Shown here: positions 34,085 to 43,307 of the stretch, piece by piece
How positions within the stretch are numbered: the stretch's first letter is position 1
Layout: the number at the start of each line of letters is the position of its first letter
Source: Pseudomonas leptonychotis
GTDB lineage: Bacteria; Pseudomonadota; Gammaproteobacteria; Pseudomonadales; Pseudomonadaceae
Reading direction: 5' to 3'
Length of the DNA stretch: 64,000 nt
NCBI RefSeq assembly: GCF_004920405.1
Contig: NZ_RFLV01000001.1
Location: 186,001 to 250,000, forward strand
Program-made: the position numbers and the translations under genes
The notes under the pieces: generated by a model
Told to the model about the DNA's origin: nothing
Databases searched by the model: none
The model's input: only the letters and a program-made list of their open reading frames with translations

Positions 34085-35932
34085 GTGCCTGCACGCGCCG
34101 CCTCGCGTCGGTTTCGTCATAGCCTTGGCGGGCTTTGCCTATTGGCGCTGCTTCTGCTTCCCCTGCTGCATCTGTGGCCCGCGCTAAATGGGCTGAACAA
34201 CGCTCACCTCGACTGGCTGATCCGCCAGCGCGCCGCTGAACAAACGCCCGACCCTCGCCTGCTGCTCATCGATATCGACGATCTGAGCCTGCAAGTGCTG
34301 GCCAGCGAGGCCGGCAAATGGCCGTGGCCGCGTTCGCTGCATGCCGAGCTGCTGGAATACCTGCTCAGTCAACAACCCAAGGCCGTAGCCTTCGACATCC
34401 TGTTCAGCGAACCCGATCAGTTCAATCCGGACGCCGACAGCTACTTTGCCGAAGTGCTGCAGCGCAGCGCCACCACCTACCTCGCCGCCCTGGTGCAACA
34501 GGCCGATGAAGGCAGCCAGCCACCACTGCTGCGCGACTACCCCGCCTCCACCTGGCAAGCACCGGGACAACGCGGCGCAGACGATCAGCGCGGCTTATTG
34601 CTACTGCCCAATGCCTTTCCCAGTGAGCTGTGGCGCCTGGGCAGCATTAACTTTCGCCCTGATAATGACGGTATCGGCCGGAGTTACGAGCTGTACCGCA
34701 GTTTTGCCGGCTGGCGCTTGCCCAGCTTGCCTGCGCGCATCGTGCATGACCTGACCGGCGCTTTACCGCCGCAACAGAGCCTGCTGCTGGACTGGCCCGG
34801 CACCAGCCGCCTGCCCTATCCACGCCTGCCTTACGCCGCCGTGCTGGCGGCGGCGCGCAACCAGGGCGAGCCACTGGCAGCCGAGCTGTTCAAGGACAAG
34901 ATCATCGTTATCGGCACCACCGCCGCTGGCCTGCACGATCTGCGCCCGACCCCGCTGGACACTCTCTACCCGGCGCCATTTATCCTGATGACGGCCATCG
35001 ACAACCTGCTCAACAAGCACCAGCTGTATGAAGTCGACGCCTGGCTGGAGTTGCTTGGCCCGCTGTTGTTATTGCTCGGTCTGAGTGCATTGCTGCTGCG
35101 TGAACAGCTGCCGGCGGCTTTTTCCCTGTGCCTGCTCGGCAGCCTGGCGCTGTTTACTGGCAGCTACTGGCTGGCCCTGCAGGGCATGCTGCTCGGCGTG
35201 CTACCGGGATTGATCTGCCTGTGGCTGCTGCTAGCCGCCGCGCTGGCACTGTTCTACCTGCGTCGGCGCCAGCAATTGCAGGACACCATTCGCTTGTTCA
35301 GCCGCTTTATGGACCCTGTGGTGGTCAACCAACTGGTGGCCCGCGACGACCCGGAGGCTTTGCTGGCGAGCAAGGAGTGCCAACTGACCGTGCTGTTCTC
35401 CGATATCCGCAGCTTTACTACCCTCTCCGAGCAACACACACCGACCGAAATTGTGCACCTGCTCGAAGGCTATTTCAGCAGCCAGGTGGAGGTACTGTTC
35501 AAACACCAGGCTACCCTCGACAAGTTTATCGGCGACGCCATCATGGCCTTTTGGGGCGCGCCGCTGGACAACCCACAGCAGGCCGATCAAGCCATCCTCG
35601 CTGCGATGGAAATGCTCGATAACCTCGACGCCTTTCGCCGCGACTACAACTGCCCGGATTTCGACATCGGCATCGGCCTGCACACAGGACCAGCGGTCGT
35701 CGGCTTGGTCGGCGCCAAGCAGCGCTATGACTACACTGCAATAGGCGACACGGTGAACCTGGCCAGCCGTATCGAGGGGCTGACCAAGGGCCGCGCCCAC
35801 CTGCTGATTTCTGCCGCCACCCGTGAGGCCTGCACGCTTGATCTGGACTTCGTGCCCCAGGGCGAACACCAAGTAAAAGGCCGCGCCGAAGCCGTAATGC
35901 TCTTTGAGCCGCGAAGGAGACATGATGAATAA
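34085..35932 (+). CDS. CHASE2-domain class III adenylate cyclase
   Basis: A 615-residue membrane enzyme from a GTG start behind AGGAG. An N-terminal helix (GGLCLLALLLLPLLHLW) leads into a periplasmic CHASE2 sensor (~40-310), three further membrane helices (~318-390) and a cytoplasmic catalytic domain (~430-610). Metal-binding aspartates are in LFSDIRSFTT and FIGDAIMAFWGAP; the adenine-selecting Lys (DKFIGD) and Asp (YDYTAIGDTVNLASR) indicate cAMP rather than cGMP. It overlaps the SH3 gene start, implying an operon with the SH3 protein and the M48 protease. Confidence 0.92.
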   Translation: MPARAASRRFRHSLGGLCLLALLLLPLLHLWPALNGLNNAHLDWLIRQRAAEQTPDPRLLLIDIDDLSLQVLASEAGKWPWPRSLHAELLEYLLSQQPKAVAFDILFSEPDQFNPDADSYFAEVLQRSATTYLAALVQQADEGSQPPLLRDYPASTWQAPGQRGADDQRGLLLLPNAFPSELWRLGSINFRPDNDGIGRSYELYRSFAGWRLPSLPARIVHDLTGALPPQQSLLLDWPGTSRLPYPRLPYAAVLAAARNQGEPLAAELFKDKIIVIGTTAAGLHDLRPTPLDTLYPAPFILMTAIDNLLNKHQLYEVDAWLELLGPLLLLLGLSALLLREQLPAAFSLCLLGSLALFTGSYWLALQGMLLGVLPGLICLWLLLAAALALFYLRRRQQLQDTIRLFSRFMDPVVVNQLVARDDPEALLASKECQLTVLFSDIRSFTTLSEQHTPTEIVHLLEGYFSSQVEVLFKHQATLDKFIGDAIMAFWGAPLDNPQQADQAILAAMEMLDNLDAFRRDYNCPDFDIGIGLHTGPAVVGLVGAKQRYDYTAIGDTVNLASRIEGLTKGRAHLLISAATREACTLDLDFVPQGEHQVKGRAEAVMLFEPRRRHDE

Positions 35933-36428
35933 AGGCCTCTACAGCGCCATTGCGGCGCTGCTATTCAGCTTTTACGGTTTCTCGGCGCTGGCCGAAGTAC
36001 GCCAGGCGCATACCGTCCAGGAAAGCGCCCTGCGCGCCGAGCCCAGTGCTTCAGCCGCCAATGTCGGCCAGATTGGCAAAGAGTCCCAAGTTGTTGTCCT
36101 TGAGCGTCAGGGCGGCTGGTACCAAGTGCAAACCTCAAACGGCCAACGCGGCTGGCTACCACTGCTTAGCCTGCGTTTTGCCAAAGATGCGCAAGCCAGC
36201 CGCAGCAATGATCTGGGCAGCCTGCTCAAGCTCGGCAACCAGGCCGCTCCCGCCAGCGGCGTGGCCACCGGCATCCGCGGTATCAGTGATGAGGAACTGC
36301 GCAGCGGCAACGCCAATGCCTCGCCCAGCGTGCAGGCTTTAGATGCCTTTGCCGCCAGCCCAAGCGAGGCGCGCAGCTTTGCCCAGCAAGGCGGCCTGCG
36401 CCGCCAGAACCTGCCCTACGCCCGCTAA
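35925..36428 (+). CDS. Periplasmic SH3-domain protein
   Basis: A 167-residue protein with signal peptide MNKGLYSAIAALLFSFYGFSALA and a bacterial SH3 domain (QESALRAEPSASAANVGQIGKESQVVVLERQGGWYQVQTSNGQRGWLP, about 25-80). Such domains bind peptidoglycan or peptides. The ATG at 35925 suits the GGAG spacing better than the one at 35922; both lie within the end of the cyclase gene. The C-terminal half is low-complexity, with the motif GIRGISDEELRSGNA. Confidence 0.82.
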   Translation: MNKGLYSAIAALLFSFYGFSALAEVRQAHTVQESALRAEPSASAANVGQIGKESQVVVLERQGGWYQVQTSNGQRGWLPLLSLRFAKDAQASRSNDLGSLLKLGNQAAPASGVATGIRGISDEELRSGNANASPSVQALDAFAASPSEARSFAQQGGLRRQNLPYAR

Positions 36429-36448
36429 CACGCCGCGAGGAGAGCGAC

Positions 36449-37333
36449 ATGCAAACAGCCATATTTATCAAGTGCGCCAGCCTACTCGGCCTAATCATTA
36501 GTCTCAGCGCCTGCCAGGGGCTGGAAGGCATGCAGATTCAAGGCATTGACCTGGGCAAGCTGGCCAGCGCCGGCCAGAATCTGACCAACATGGGTCAGAA
36601 AAGCGTCGATGAAGAGCGGGTGATCGGCCAGAACACCGCCAGCATCCTGCTGAGCAAGGCTGCAGTGCTGAACAATCCGCCGCTGCAGGCCTACGTCAAT
36701 CGTGTCGGCCTGTGGGTTGCGCAACAGAGCGAACGCCCGGAACTGCCCTGGCGCTTTGTGGTACTTGATAGCTCACAAGTAGCCGCCTACGCCGCTCCGG
36801 GTGGTTACGTGTTTATCACCAGCGGCATGCTCACCCGGATGAACAGCGAAGCCGAGCTGGCCGGTGTGCTGGCCCATGAAGTGGCCCATGTGGTGCAGCA
36901 GCATCACCTCAAAGCCATCCAACAGCAGGCGCAAACCGGCCTGCTCACGGACCTCGCCACCCTCGCGGTGCAAGCCGGCGCCGCCGACAAGGGCGGCAGC
37001 CAAGCCGGCGAGCTAACCGACCGCTTTACTCGCAGCGTCAGCGACCTTTACAGCCGTGGCCTGGACCGTAGCGATGAATACGAGGCTGACGCCATGGGCG
37101 CGGTAATCGCCACCCGCGCCGGCTACGACCCTTATGGCTTGGCCGGCGTGCTACAGACCCTCGGAACCACTCGGCAGAACGATGCGGCGCTCACTAGCTT
37201 TCTCAAGGTGCATCCAGGTATCGACGACCGCCTGCAGCGCCTGCAACCGGTCTATCTGTATATCGACAAGAACGCCGCCGGCCCGAGCCAAAGCCTGGAT
37301 GCCCGTTATCAGCAGGCACTTAGAAGCAAGTGA
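36449..37333 (+). CDS. M48-family metalloprotease, lipoprotein
   Basis: A 294-residue zinc protease of the BepA/YfgC-like group. Signal peptide with lipobox LSAC (Cys22), then zinc motif HEVAH (His143, Glu144, His147) in LAGVLAHEVAHVVQQHH and the third ligand region DEYEADAMG. HEXXH-type periplasmic proteases of this group maintain outer-membrane proteins. It lies 20 bases behind the SH3 gene, and a TPR-less C-terminus ends it shortly after the catalytic domain. Confidence 0.9.
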   Translation: MQTAIFIKCASLLGLIISLSACQGLEGMQIQGIDLGKLASAGQNLTNMGQKSVDEERVIGQNTASILLSKAAVLNNPPLQAYVNRVGLWVAQQSERPELPWRFVVLDSSQVAAYAAPGGYVFITSGMLTRMNSEAELAGVLAHEVAHVVQQHHLKAIQQQAQTGLLTDLATLAVQAGAADKGGSQAGELTDRFTRSVSDLYSRGLDRSDEYEADAMGAVIATRAGYDPYGLAGVLQTLGTTRQNDAALTSFLKVHPGIDDRLQRLQPVYLYIDKNAAGPSQSLDARYQQALRSK

Positions 37334-37356
37334 TAGAGGCGAATAGCCCCACCACC

Positions 37357-39315
37357 TCAATGACTGTGCGGATGTTCGCGGGTACAGGACGGCTCGTAAT
37401 CACACACGTGATGACTAAAGGGTGATGTGGTGTGCGAACCCGGCACGCCTGTCACTTGAAAGCTGCGACTGTCGATAAACAGCTGCACCAGCTCGGCATC
37501 GAGTAATCCGCTCTGGGCCTCACTCTTGAGGATATCCAAGGCGCGCTCCAGCGGCATCGCTGGCTTGTAGGGACGATCAGCTGCCGTCAATGCATCATAA
37601 ATATCGCAGATGGTCATGATCCGTGAAGCGCAGGGAATTGCATCGCCGCTAAGCCCCTTGGGATAACCACTGCCGTCGAGTTTTTCATGGTGCGCGCCGG
37701 CGATGTACGGTACGCCCTGTAGATCCGGCGTCCAGGGTATTAGGCTGAGAAACTGCTGGGTGTGCACCACATGGCGCTCGATCTCTTCGCGCTCAGCCGT
37801 GGTCAGGCTGCCCTTGCGTACCGCCAGGGCACTGAACTCACCTTCACTGAGCAGGCTGACCAAGCAATTACCGGGCGCCTTGACCAGCTCGCCCTGCACT
37901 TCCTGCAAGTGTTGGAAATCGCCTTCACTGAGCATGCTCGGCTCATTGGCCTGAATGATGTTATTCAGGTAGCGCTCCAGTCGCGCGCATTCATAAGCCA
38001 GCTCGGCCTCCAGCTGCAGGCGCCGCTCCTCACTCAACCCACCCTGATGACGGTAGGCATGCAGCATCTTGCGCAGGGTCTGGTTGTGCAGGTTCTCCTG
38101 AGCCAGGGCGACGCGATAGCGCAGGTTTTCCAGCACTGGCTCAGACAGCTTCTTGGCTTTGACCAACACATGCTCACGCACCCCAACCTTGCCAAAGTCA
38201 TGCAGCAAGGCGGCGTAGCGCAACTCGCGCAAGCCATCGTTACTCAACGCCTGCTCACGCAGCCGGGCATGCGGCGCATGGGGTAACTGATTGGCCAGAG
38301 TCAGGCACAGCTCGGCAACCCGAAAGGAATGGCCACTGGTGGTGGGATCGCGTTGTTCGATGGCGAACACCGAGGCCTGAACGAAGCCGTCGAACAGCCG
38401 ACTGATGTCATCCAGCAGCTGACGGTTCTCGATCGCTACCGCCGCCTGGCTGGCCAGGGCGCGCAACGACACGGCAACCTCTTCGTCAAAGGCGATCAGT
38501 TCGGGCTCAAGTGGGTGACTGCCCTTGCGCTGGCGGTTGATAAACTCCAGCACGCCGACCACTTCATGACGGTGATTGAGCATGGGAATCGCCAGAATCG
38601 ACAGGGTGCGGTAGCCCATTTGCAGGTCGAAGGAGCGGTTGAAGCGGTACGGCGCATCAGCCGCAATCGCATACACATCTTCGATATTTAACTCCGCACT
38701 GGTCAGCGCCACGTAACCGGCAATCGAGGCTTTGCTCAACGGCATGCGCTGGTCCTGAAAGCTGTTCTGGCTGAGCGTGCCATTCTGCGTCAGCTTAAAG
38801 ATCAGCTGTGGCGGCGCGTCCGGGCGGCGACTGACCAGAAACAGCGAGGCGGCGTCACTGTTGGACAAGCGCCGCCCCTCGACCAGGATTTTCTCCAGCA
38901 AACGGTCGAGGTCACGCTCGGCCGACAACGCCAAGCCCACATCCACCAACTTACTCAGGTCGTCATGTTTGCCCGCCAGGGCAGCAGCCAGTTGTTCGGT
39001 CTGATAACGCAGGCTGTACTGCTCGCCGGCAAAACGCAGCAGCGCCGACAGTTCCTCGACACTGGCGTGTGGTGGTAAGGGTAAGACGCCGGGCTGGTCC
39101 ATGCAGCCCACCAGAATCGCGCCACAATCCAGCCAATCGAGCAACGGCCTGAGCGCCAAGAGACGTTCGTCAAGCAGCACCAGCACCACGTCATCTGACA
39201 ATTCGTCCGGCGCGTCAAGCGCCTGCAAGGTCAGCTGACACTGAGCCAAGGCGTTACTCAAGGGGTGTTCGTCAAGCGCATTGCTGTGGCCCAGCACAAG
39301 GCGGGAAGTGCCCAT
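37357..39315 (-). CDS. GAF/HD-GYP cyclic-di-GMP phosphodiesterase
   Basis: A 652-residue soluble signalling protein. An N-terminal REC-like segment without a clear phospho-acceptor (~1-110) is followed by a GAF domain (~120-300) and an HD-GYP domain (~310-610): RYAALLHDFGKVGVREHVL carries the HD pair and HHEKLDGSGYPKGL the GYP signature with its conserved histidine. HD-GYP enzymes hydrolyse c-di-GMP to pGpG or GMP. The C-terminal end is histidine-rich. It converges on the M48 gene and follows the MFS gene region. Confidence 0.9.
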   Translation of the reverse strand: MGTSRLVLGHSNALDEHPLSNALAQCQLTLQALDAPDELSDDVVLVLLDERLLALRPLLDWLDCGAILVGCMDQPGVLPLPPHASVEELSALLRFAGEQYSLRYQTEQLAAALAGKHDDLSKLVDVGLALSAERDLDRLLEKILVEGRRLSNSDAASLFLVSRRPDAPPQLIFKLTQNGTLSQNSFQDQRMPLSKASIAGYVALTSAELNIEDVYAIAADAPYRFNRSFDLQMGYRTLSILAIPMLNHRHEVVGVLEFINRQRKGSHPLEPELIAFDEEVAVSLRALASQAAVAIENRQLLDDISRLFDGFVQASVFAIEQRDPTTSGHSFRVAELCLTLANQLPHAPHARLREQALSNDGLRELRYAALLHDFGKVGVREHVLVKAKKLSEPVLENLRYRVALAQENLHNQTLRKMLHAYRHQGGLSEERRLQLEAELAYECARLERYLNNIIQANEPSMLSEGDFQHLQEVQGELVKAPGNCLVSLLSEGEFSALAVRKGSLTTAEREEIERHVVHTQQFLSLIPWTPDLQGVPYIAGAHHEKLDGSGYPKGLSGDAIPCASRIMTICDIYDALTAADRPYKPAMPLERALDILKSEAQSGLLDAELVQLFIDSRSFQVTGVPGSHTTSPFSHHVCDYEPSCTREHPHSH

Positions 39316-39424
39316 GGTGGTTGTCCTCAGTCGCAGTTGCGTGACAGCAGTGCGACTGAGTATTGCACAGGATCTGGCGGTTGCCCGGCCGTCCGGCGCA
39401 TGCCGGATGGCCTGACAAAACGGC

Positions 39425-40762
39425 TTAGGTGGCGGGCTGTAACTGCATCCCCTGCTGCATATTCACGGCGTCGGCTACGAAGCAGCGCGACGCCTGTAAC
39501 AGCGCCAGCATAGTCAACAGTAACGCCACGGGAATCAGCAGCATGGCGTTATGCAGACCGACAGCTTTAAAGGTTTCATTCATTTCACTGGCCCCTGCAG
39601 CGAGCATCGCCGCCTGGGAATAGTGATCTGACAGCATGCCCACCGCCAATGGCCCCAGGCCGCCGCCAAGCAGGTACAAGCCGGCAAAGAACAACGCCAT
39701 GGCCGTGGCGCGCAAACGCGGCTCGATAACATCTTGAATGGCGGTGTAAACGCAGGTGTAGAAGTTGTAGGCAAACAGCCAGCCAACGCTGAATAGAGCA
39801 ACAAACACGGCAATTTCAACCCGCCCAGCGAGTAAGGCGCAACCTGTCGCAACCGAAGCGATCAACATACTCAGCGCGGCAAACAACAGCCGGCCAGTCT
39901 GCCAGCGCTGATGGACTTTATCCGCCACCCAACCGCCCAGCGTCAGGCCGACCAAGCCAGTCAAGCCAACGATTACCCCGGTGGCCATCGCCGCCTGCTC
40001 CAGCGGCATAAGGAAGTAACGCTGCAACATCGGCACCATGAACGAGTTACAGGCGTAGGTGGCGAAGTTAAACGCCAGACCGGCCATCACCAACCACCAG
40101 AAGGTGCGAATCGCCAGGACCTTACGCAGCGGCTTCTCGATTGGCGTGGTTTGCGACTTCACCTGTTCGGCGGCGCCACGTGTGGGCTCTTTGATAAAGA
40201 ACATAAACAGCGCCAGGATCACCCCCGGTATCGCCGCAATAAAGAACGGCGCACGCCAGCTATCGAAAGCCTTGACCATCGCGCCGATGGTGAAGAACGC
40301 CAGCAGCAAACCAATCGGCAGGCCGAGCATAAAGATGCCCATGGCGCGCGCGCGTTTGTGTGCGGGGAATAGATCGCCAATCAGTGAGTTAGCGGCCGGC
40401 GCATAGCTGGCCTCACCAATACCAACGCCCATGCGAATCAGCAGAAAACTCCAGAAGTTCCAGGCCAGCCCGTTAACCGCGGTCAGTCCGCTCCACACCG
40501 CCAACCCCCAGCCCATGATCTTGCGCCGCGCCCCAGTATCGGCCATGCGCCCCAGCGGAATGCCGGCAATCGCATAAACGATGGTGAACGCGGTGCCAAT
40601 CAAGCCCAGCTGCAGGTCGCTGAGGTCCCATTCCATGCGGATCGGTTCGATGATGATCGCCGGGATGGTGCGGTCAAAGAAGTTGAACAGGTTGGCGAGA
40701 AAAAGCAGGAACAAAATGCGCCAGGCATTCGTCGCTTGGAGGGACTGCTGCATGAAATCCAT
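39425..40762 (-). CDS. MFS transporter (spinster/aromatic-acid-type)
   Basis: A 445-residue twelve-helix major facilitator. The helix 2-3 loop GIPLGRMADTGARRKIMGWGLAVWSG and the helix 5 motif GVGIGEASYAPAANSLIGDLFPAHKRARAMGIFM resemble the spinster-like subfamily. Substrate unknown. The start is uncertain (ATG 40762 or 40753; neither ribosome site is strong). A GC-rich hairpin at 39387-39411 follows the stop without a T run. Confidence 0.85.
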   Translation of the reverse strand: MDFMQQSLQATNAWRILFLLFLANLFNFFDRTIPAIIIEPIRMEWDLSDLQLGLIGTAFTIVYAIAGIPLGRMADTGARRKIMGWGLAVWSGLTAVNGLAWNFWSFLLIRMGVGIGEASYAPAANSLIGDLFPAHKRARAMGIFMLGLPIGLLLAFFTIGAMVKAFDSWRAPFFIAAIPGVILALFMFFIKEPTRGAAEQVKSQTTPIEKPLRKVLAIRTFWWLVMAGLAFNFATYACNSFMVPMLQRYFLMPLEQAAMATGVIVGLTGLVGLTLGGWVADKVHQRWQTGRLLFAALSMLIASVATGCALLAGRVEIAVFVALFSVGWLFAYNFYTCVYTAIQDVIEPRLRATAMALFFAGLYLLGGGLGPLAVGMLSDHYSQAAMLAAGASEMNETFKAVGLHNAMLLIPVALLLTMLALLQASRCFVADAVNMQQGMQLQPAT

Positions 40763-41062
40763 CTCTAATTGTTGTTATCGAAGCAGGTCGCTGACCTTGG
40801 GCCAGCCGCCGTATCCAGCACGTGCAGGCGCAATCTAGAGCCTTGCGTCTATGCTGTCAGTGACTATTGGTGATGTGTATGCCGGGTAATGGCCGTCCGG
40901 GCAAGCACGCAACCCACAAAACGCTGCAAAAAAATGCCGAAAATGCCTCGGTAAACCCGAGCAAAGCAGCGAGATTTTCCTTTTTTCATGCTACAAACAA
41001 GCTGGTTGTGCGCAATGTGGCCATTTGCCCAACCCCCTCGTTAGCCGCCGGACTGTCTCCTA
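40763..41062. other. Divergent intergenic region
   Basis: Three hundred bases between the MFS and tubulin-like genes. An AT-rich patch with an A7 run near 40930 and a TTTTCC-TTTTTTC stretch near 40975-40987 could hold promoter elements, but I can assign no sigma-70 or sigma-54 promoter with confidence, and no gene. Confidence 0.4.
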
Positions 41063-43261
41063 ATGAAAACAAAAAAAGACGCTGTGCCCTCCTCCGTAAC
41101 CGAAGCCACACTGGCCGACCTGGCTGATACCTTGCTCGCACCGCTCGAGCCACTGGCACCGCCGCCGCCCCCCATGCGAGTAGACGGCAGTGGCGAGCAA
41201 TACATGTATTTCACTGAGCGCGATATTGATCGCATCCTCGACAACCTCGACGGTCTGCGCAGCCTGGTGTTCCCCCCAGCCCCGCAGGATGACGACAGCG
41301 AACGGCGGGTGCAGCATTTCCCCTCCGTCTGCCTGATCGGCCTCGGTCGCTGCGGCTCGAACATCGCCCTGGATGTCGCCTCTCTGGTCTACAACGCCAG
41401 GCAGTTCTACCTGAGTGAATTCAACAACGAAGAAAAGTCCGTCGCTGAGCAAGATTTCCGCCCGACGCGCTGGATTCGCAGCAACCTGCTACGTGCACCC
41501 AGTAAGGACAGCAAGCCGGTATTTCTGATTGAGCCGCTAGTGATGCTTGGCGACCTGGACAAAGACATCGAAGGTCGCATCCGCTTCTCGCGCAAGGGTG
41601 AAACCAGCGGTTTCTTAAGCGACTACAGCAAGCTGAAGATCATGGACCTGTCCGAGGTGCATGCCGGGGGTGCCGGTAACGCGCCGATCCTCGGCCAGTA
41701 TCTGGCCAAGATCATCCTCAATAAGGACACCCAACGCTTCACCAATGCCGACTGGAAGTTCATCCACAGTTACCTGATCGACTCCTGCGGGATTAAGGCC
41801 AACCAGTCGCGCCTGTACTTCTATATCTTCAGCGCCGGCGGCGGCACCGGTTCGGGCATGGCTTCCGAGTTCGGTCTGGCCCAGCAATTCGCGTATATGA
41901 GTAAGACCTTCGACACCAAAAACTTCGACGAAAGTCCGGAAAACCGCGACCACAGCTTCGTCTTCGAACCGATTTTCACCAGCGGCATCTGCATCCTGCC
42001 GAACATCTCCGACCAGCGCAGCGAGATGTCTGAGGCGCTGCATATCAATGCCGGGCGCCTGCTGTGCAAGTACCTGGCTGAAGAGTGGGACTTCTCCTAC
42101 AACTTCGACAATGAAGAGAACAGTGAAGCCAGCGTGATGCGCCGCATCCGCCCGTGGAACGCGATGATGCTGATCTCCAACGACATCATGCGCTACGCCG
42201 AAGAGAGCGACGACGGCAATATCCAGAACATCGACGTCAACGCCATGGAGCGTCACGCCAACCAGTACATCTCGCAGCAGATCTTCAACATCCTCACCGC
42301 CCAGGCGGTGACCACCGACTACGACCAGAACTACTTCCGCCGCGCCGGCATCGATATTGGCGAAACCATTCGCCTGGATGCCAACGACTTGTTTATGAGC
42401 CTGGCCGGCCCAGTGGCCGTCGCCTATGCCGAATCCGTAGTGCCGGAGCAGAGCGCCGCGACGCTGGATAAATTCCGCGTGCTGGACAAAGAGCCGTCGC
42501 GGCTGAATATCGATGACCTGTTTTTCCGCTCCATTGACCTGCCGCACTTCAATAAGGTGACCCAGGCCATCGAGGGCATCAGCCTGCTGCCGATCGAGTC
42601 CAAGCGTTACCGTGAAGCGCTGGATGAATACAAGAAGTCTGACTTCAACGCCGCCAAACTCAGTGACCTGCACTTCTTCAAGAACTGCTCATCGGTGGTG
42701 TCGATCGTCTCGCTGCCCAAAGACTACAAGCTGTCCTATATGGACCTGAACCGGCTCAAGACCCACCTCAACAGCCTGTTCCCCAACACCACGCTAAAGC
42801 GTTATGCGCTGGTGATTGGTGCCTCCGCCAACCTGTCGCTGACCACCCTGATCGCCAAAAGCCCGTGCCTGTCGGACGACTTCCTGACCCTGATCGTGGC
42901 TTTTATCAAGCGCTGCTTCGCCCGCGACCCGCACCGCTTCGACGAGAGCCTGGACAACGCCATTCTCGACTTCATCATGGCTGACGAATTCGACGAGGTA
43001 CGTATCGACGCCATGCTCAACGAATATGAGAACCCGGCGAAGATCCTCGACACCAACTGGTACGCGATCAAACCGATGTACGAGAAGAAGTACCGCGAGC
43101 TGATCCACGATCAGGACAAGTTCGTCTCGATCAACGACATCCGCCTGTCCCGCGACAGTGTGAAAAAGTCCATCAAATACTTGCGCGAGATCTACCGCCA
43201 CCGTATCGGCAAGACACGGGTCATCTCACTCAACAAGTACACCGAAGACAAGCCCGAGTAA
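41063..43261 (+). CDS. Divergent tubulin/FtsZ-superfamily GTPase-like protein
   Basis: A 732-residue soluble protein. A first glycine-rich loop CLIGLGRCGSN (90-100) is followed by the tubulin signature SAGGGTGSGM (257-266), the phosphate-clamping loop of FtsZ and tubulins. IRLDANDLFMSLAG (436-449) resembles the T7 catalytic loop and following strand of FtsZ (NVDFADVKTVM), keeping the acidic residues. There is a ~85-residue acidic, proline-rich N-terminal extension and about 280 residues after the T7-like loop; no membrane segment. It stands alone between divergent MFS and convergent hyi. I cannot assign it to FtsZ, TubZ or PhuZ; it would fit the bacterial tubulin-like (Tubulin_2-type) families. 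Likely a polymer or membrane-associated GTPase of unknown role. Confidence 0.7.
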   Translation: MKTKKDAVPSSVTEATLADLADTLLAPLEPLAPPPPPMRVDGSGEQYMYFTERDIDRILDNLDGLRSLVFPPAPQDDDSERRVQHFPSVCLIGLGRCGSNIALDVASLVYNARQFYLSEFNNEEKSVAEQDFRPTRWIRSNLLRAPSKDSKPVFLIEPLVMLGDLDKDIEGRIRFSRKGETSGFLSDYSKLKIMDLSEVHAGGAGNAPILGQYLAKIILNKDTQRFTNADWKFIHSYLIDSCGIKANQSRLYFYIFSAGGGTGSGMASEFGLAQQFAYMSKTFDTKNFDESPENRDHSFVFEPIFTSGICILPNISDQRSEMSEALHINAGRLLCKYLAEEWDFSYNFDNEENSEASVMRRIRPWNAMMLISNDIMRYAEESDDGNIQNIDVNAMERHANQYISQQIFNILTAQAVTTDYDQNYFRRAGIDIGETIRLDANDLFMSLAGPVAVAYAESVVPEQSAATLDKFRVLDKEPSRLNIDDLFFRSIDLPHFNKVTQAIEGISLLPIESKRYREALDEYKKSDFNAAKLSDLHFFKNCSSVVSIVSLPKDYKLSYMDLNRLKTHLNSLFPNTTLKRYALVIGASANLSLTTLIAKSPCLSDDFLTLIVAFIKRCFARDPHRFDESLDNAILDFIMADEFDEVRIDAMLNEYENPAKILDTNWYAIKPMYEKKYRELIHDQDKFVSINDIRLSRDSVKKSIKYLREIYRHRIGKTRVISLNKYTEDKPE

Positions 43262-43269
43262 GCCCGTGC

Positions 43270-43301
43270 AACCTGCAACCCGAGCCGTCGGGTTGCAGGT
43301 T
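43270..43301. terminator. Bidirectional hairpin after the tubulin-like gene
   Basis: A perfect 14-bp inverted repeat AACCTGCAACCCGA / TCGGGTTGCAGGTT with a four-base loop between the convergent tubulin-like gene and hyi. It lacks a strong T run. Confidence 0.65.
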
Positions 43302-43307
43302 GGCGCC

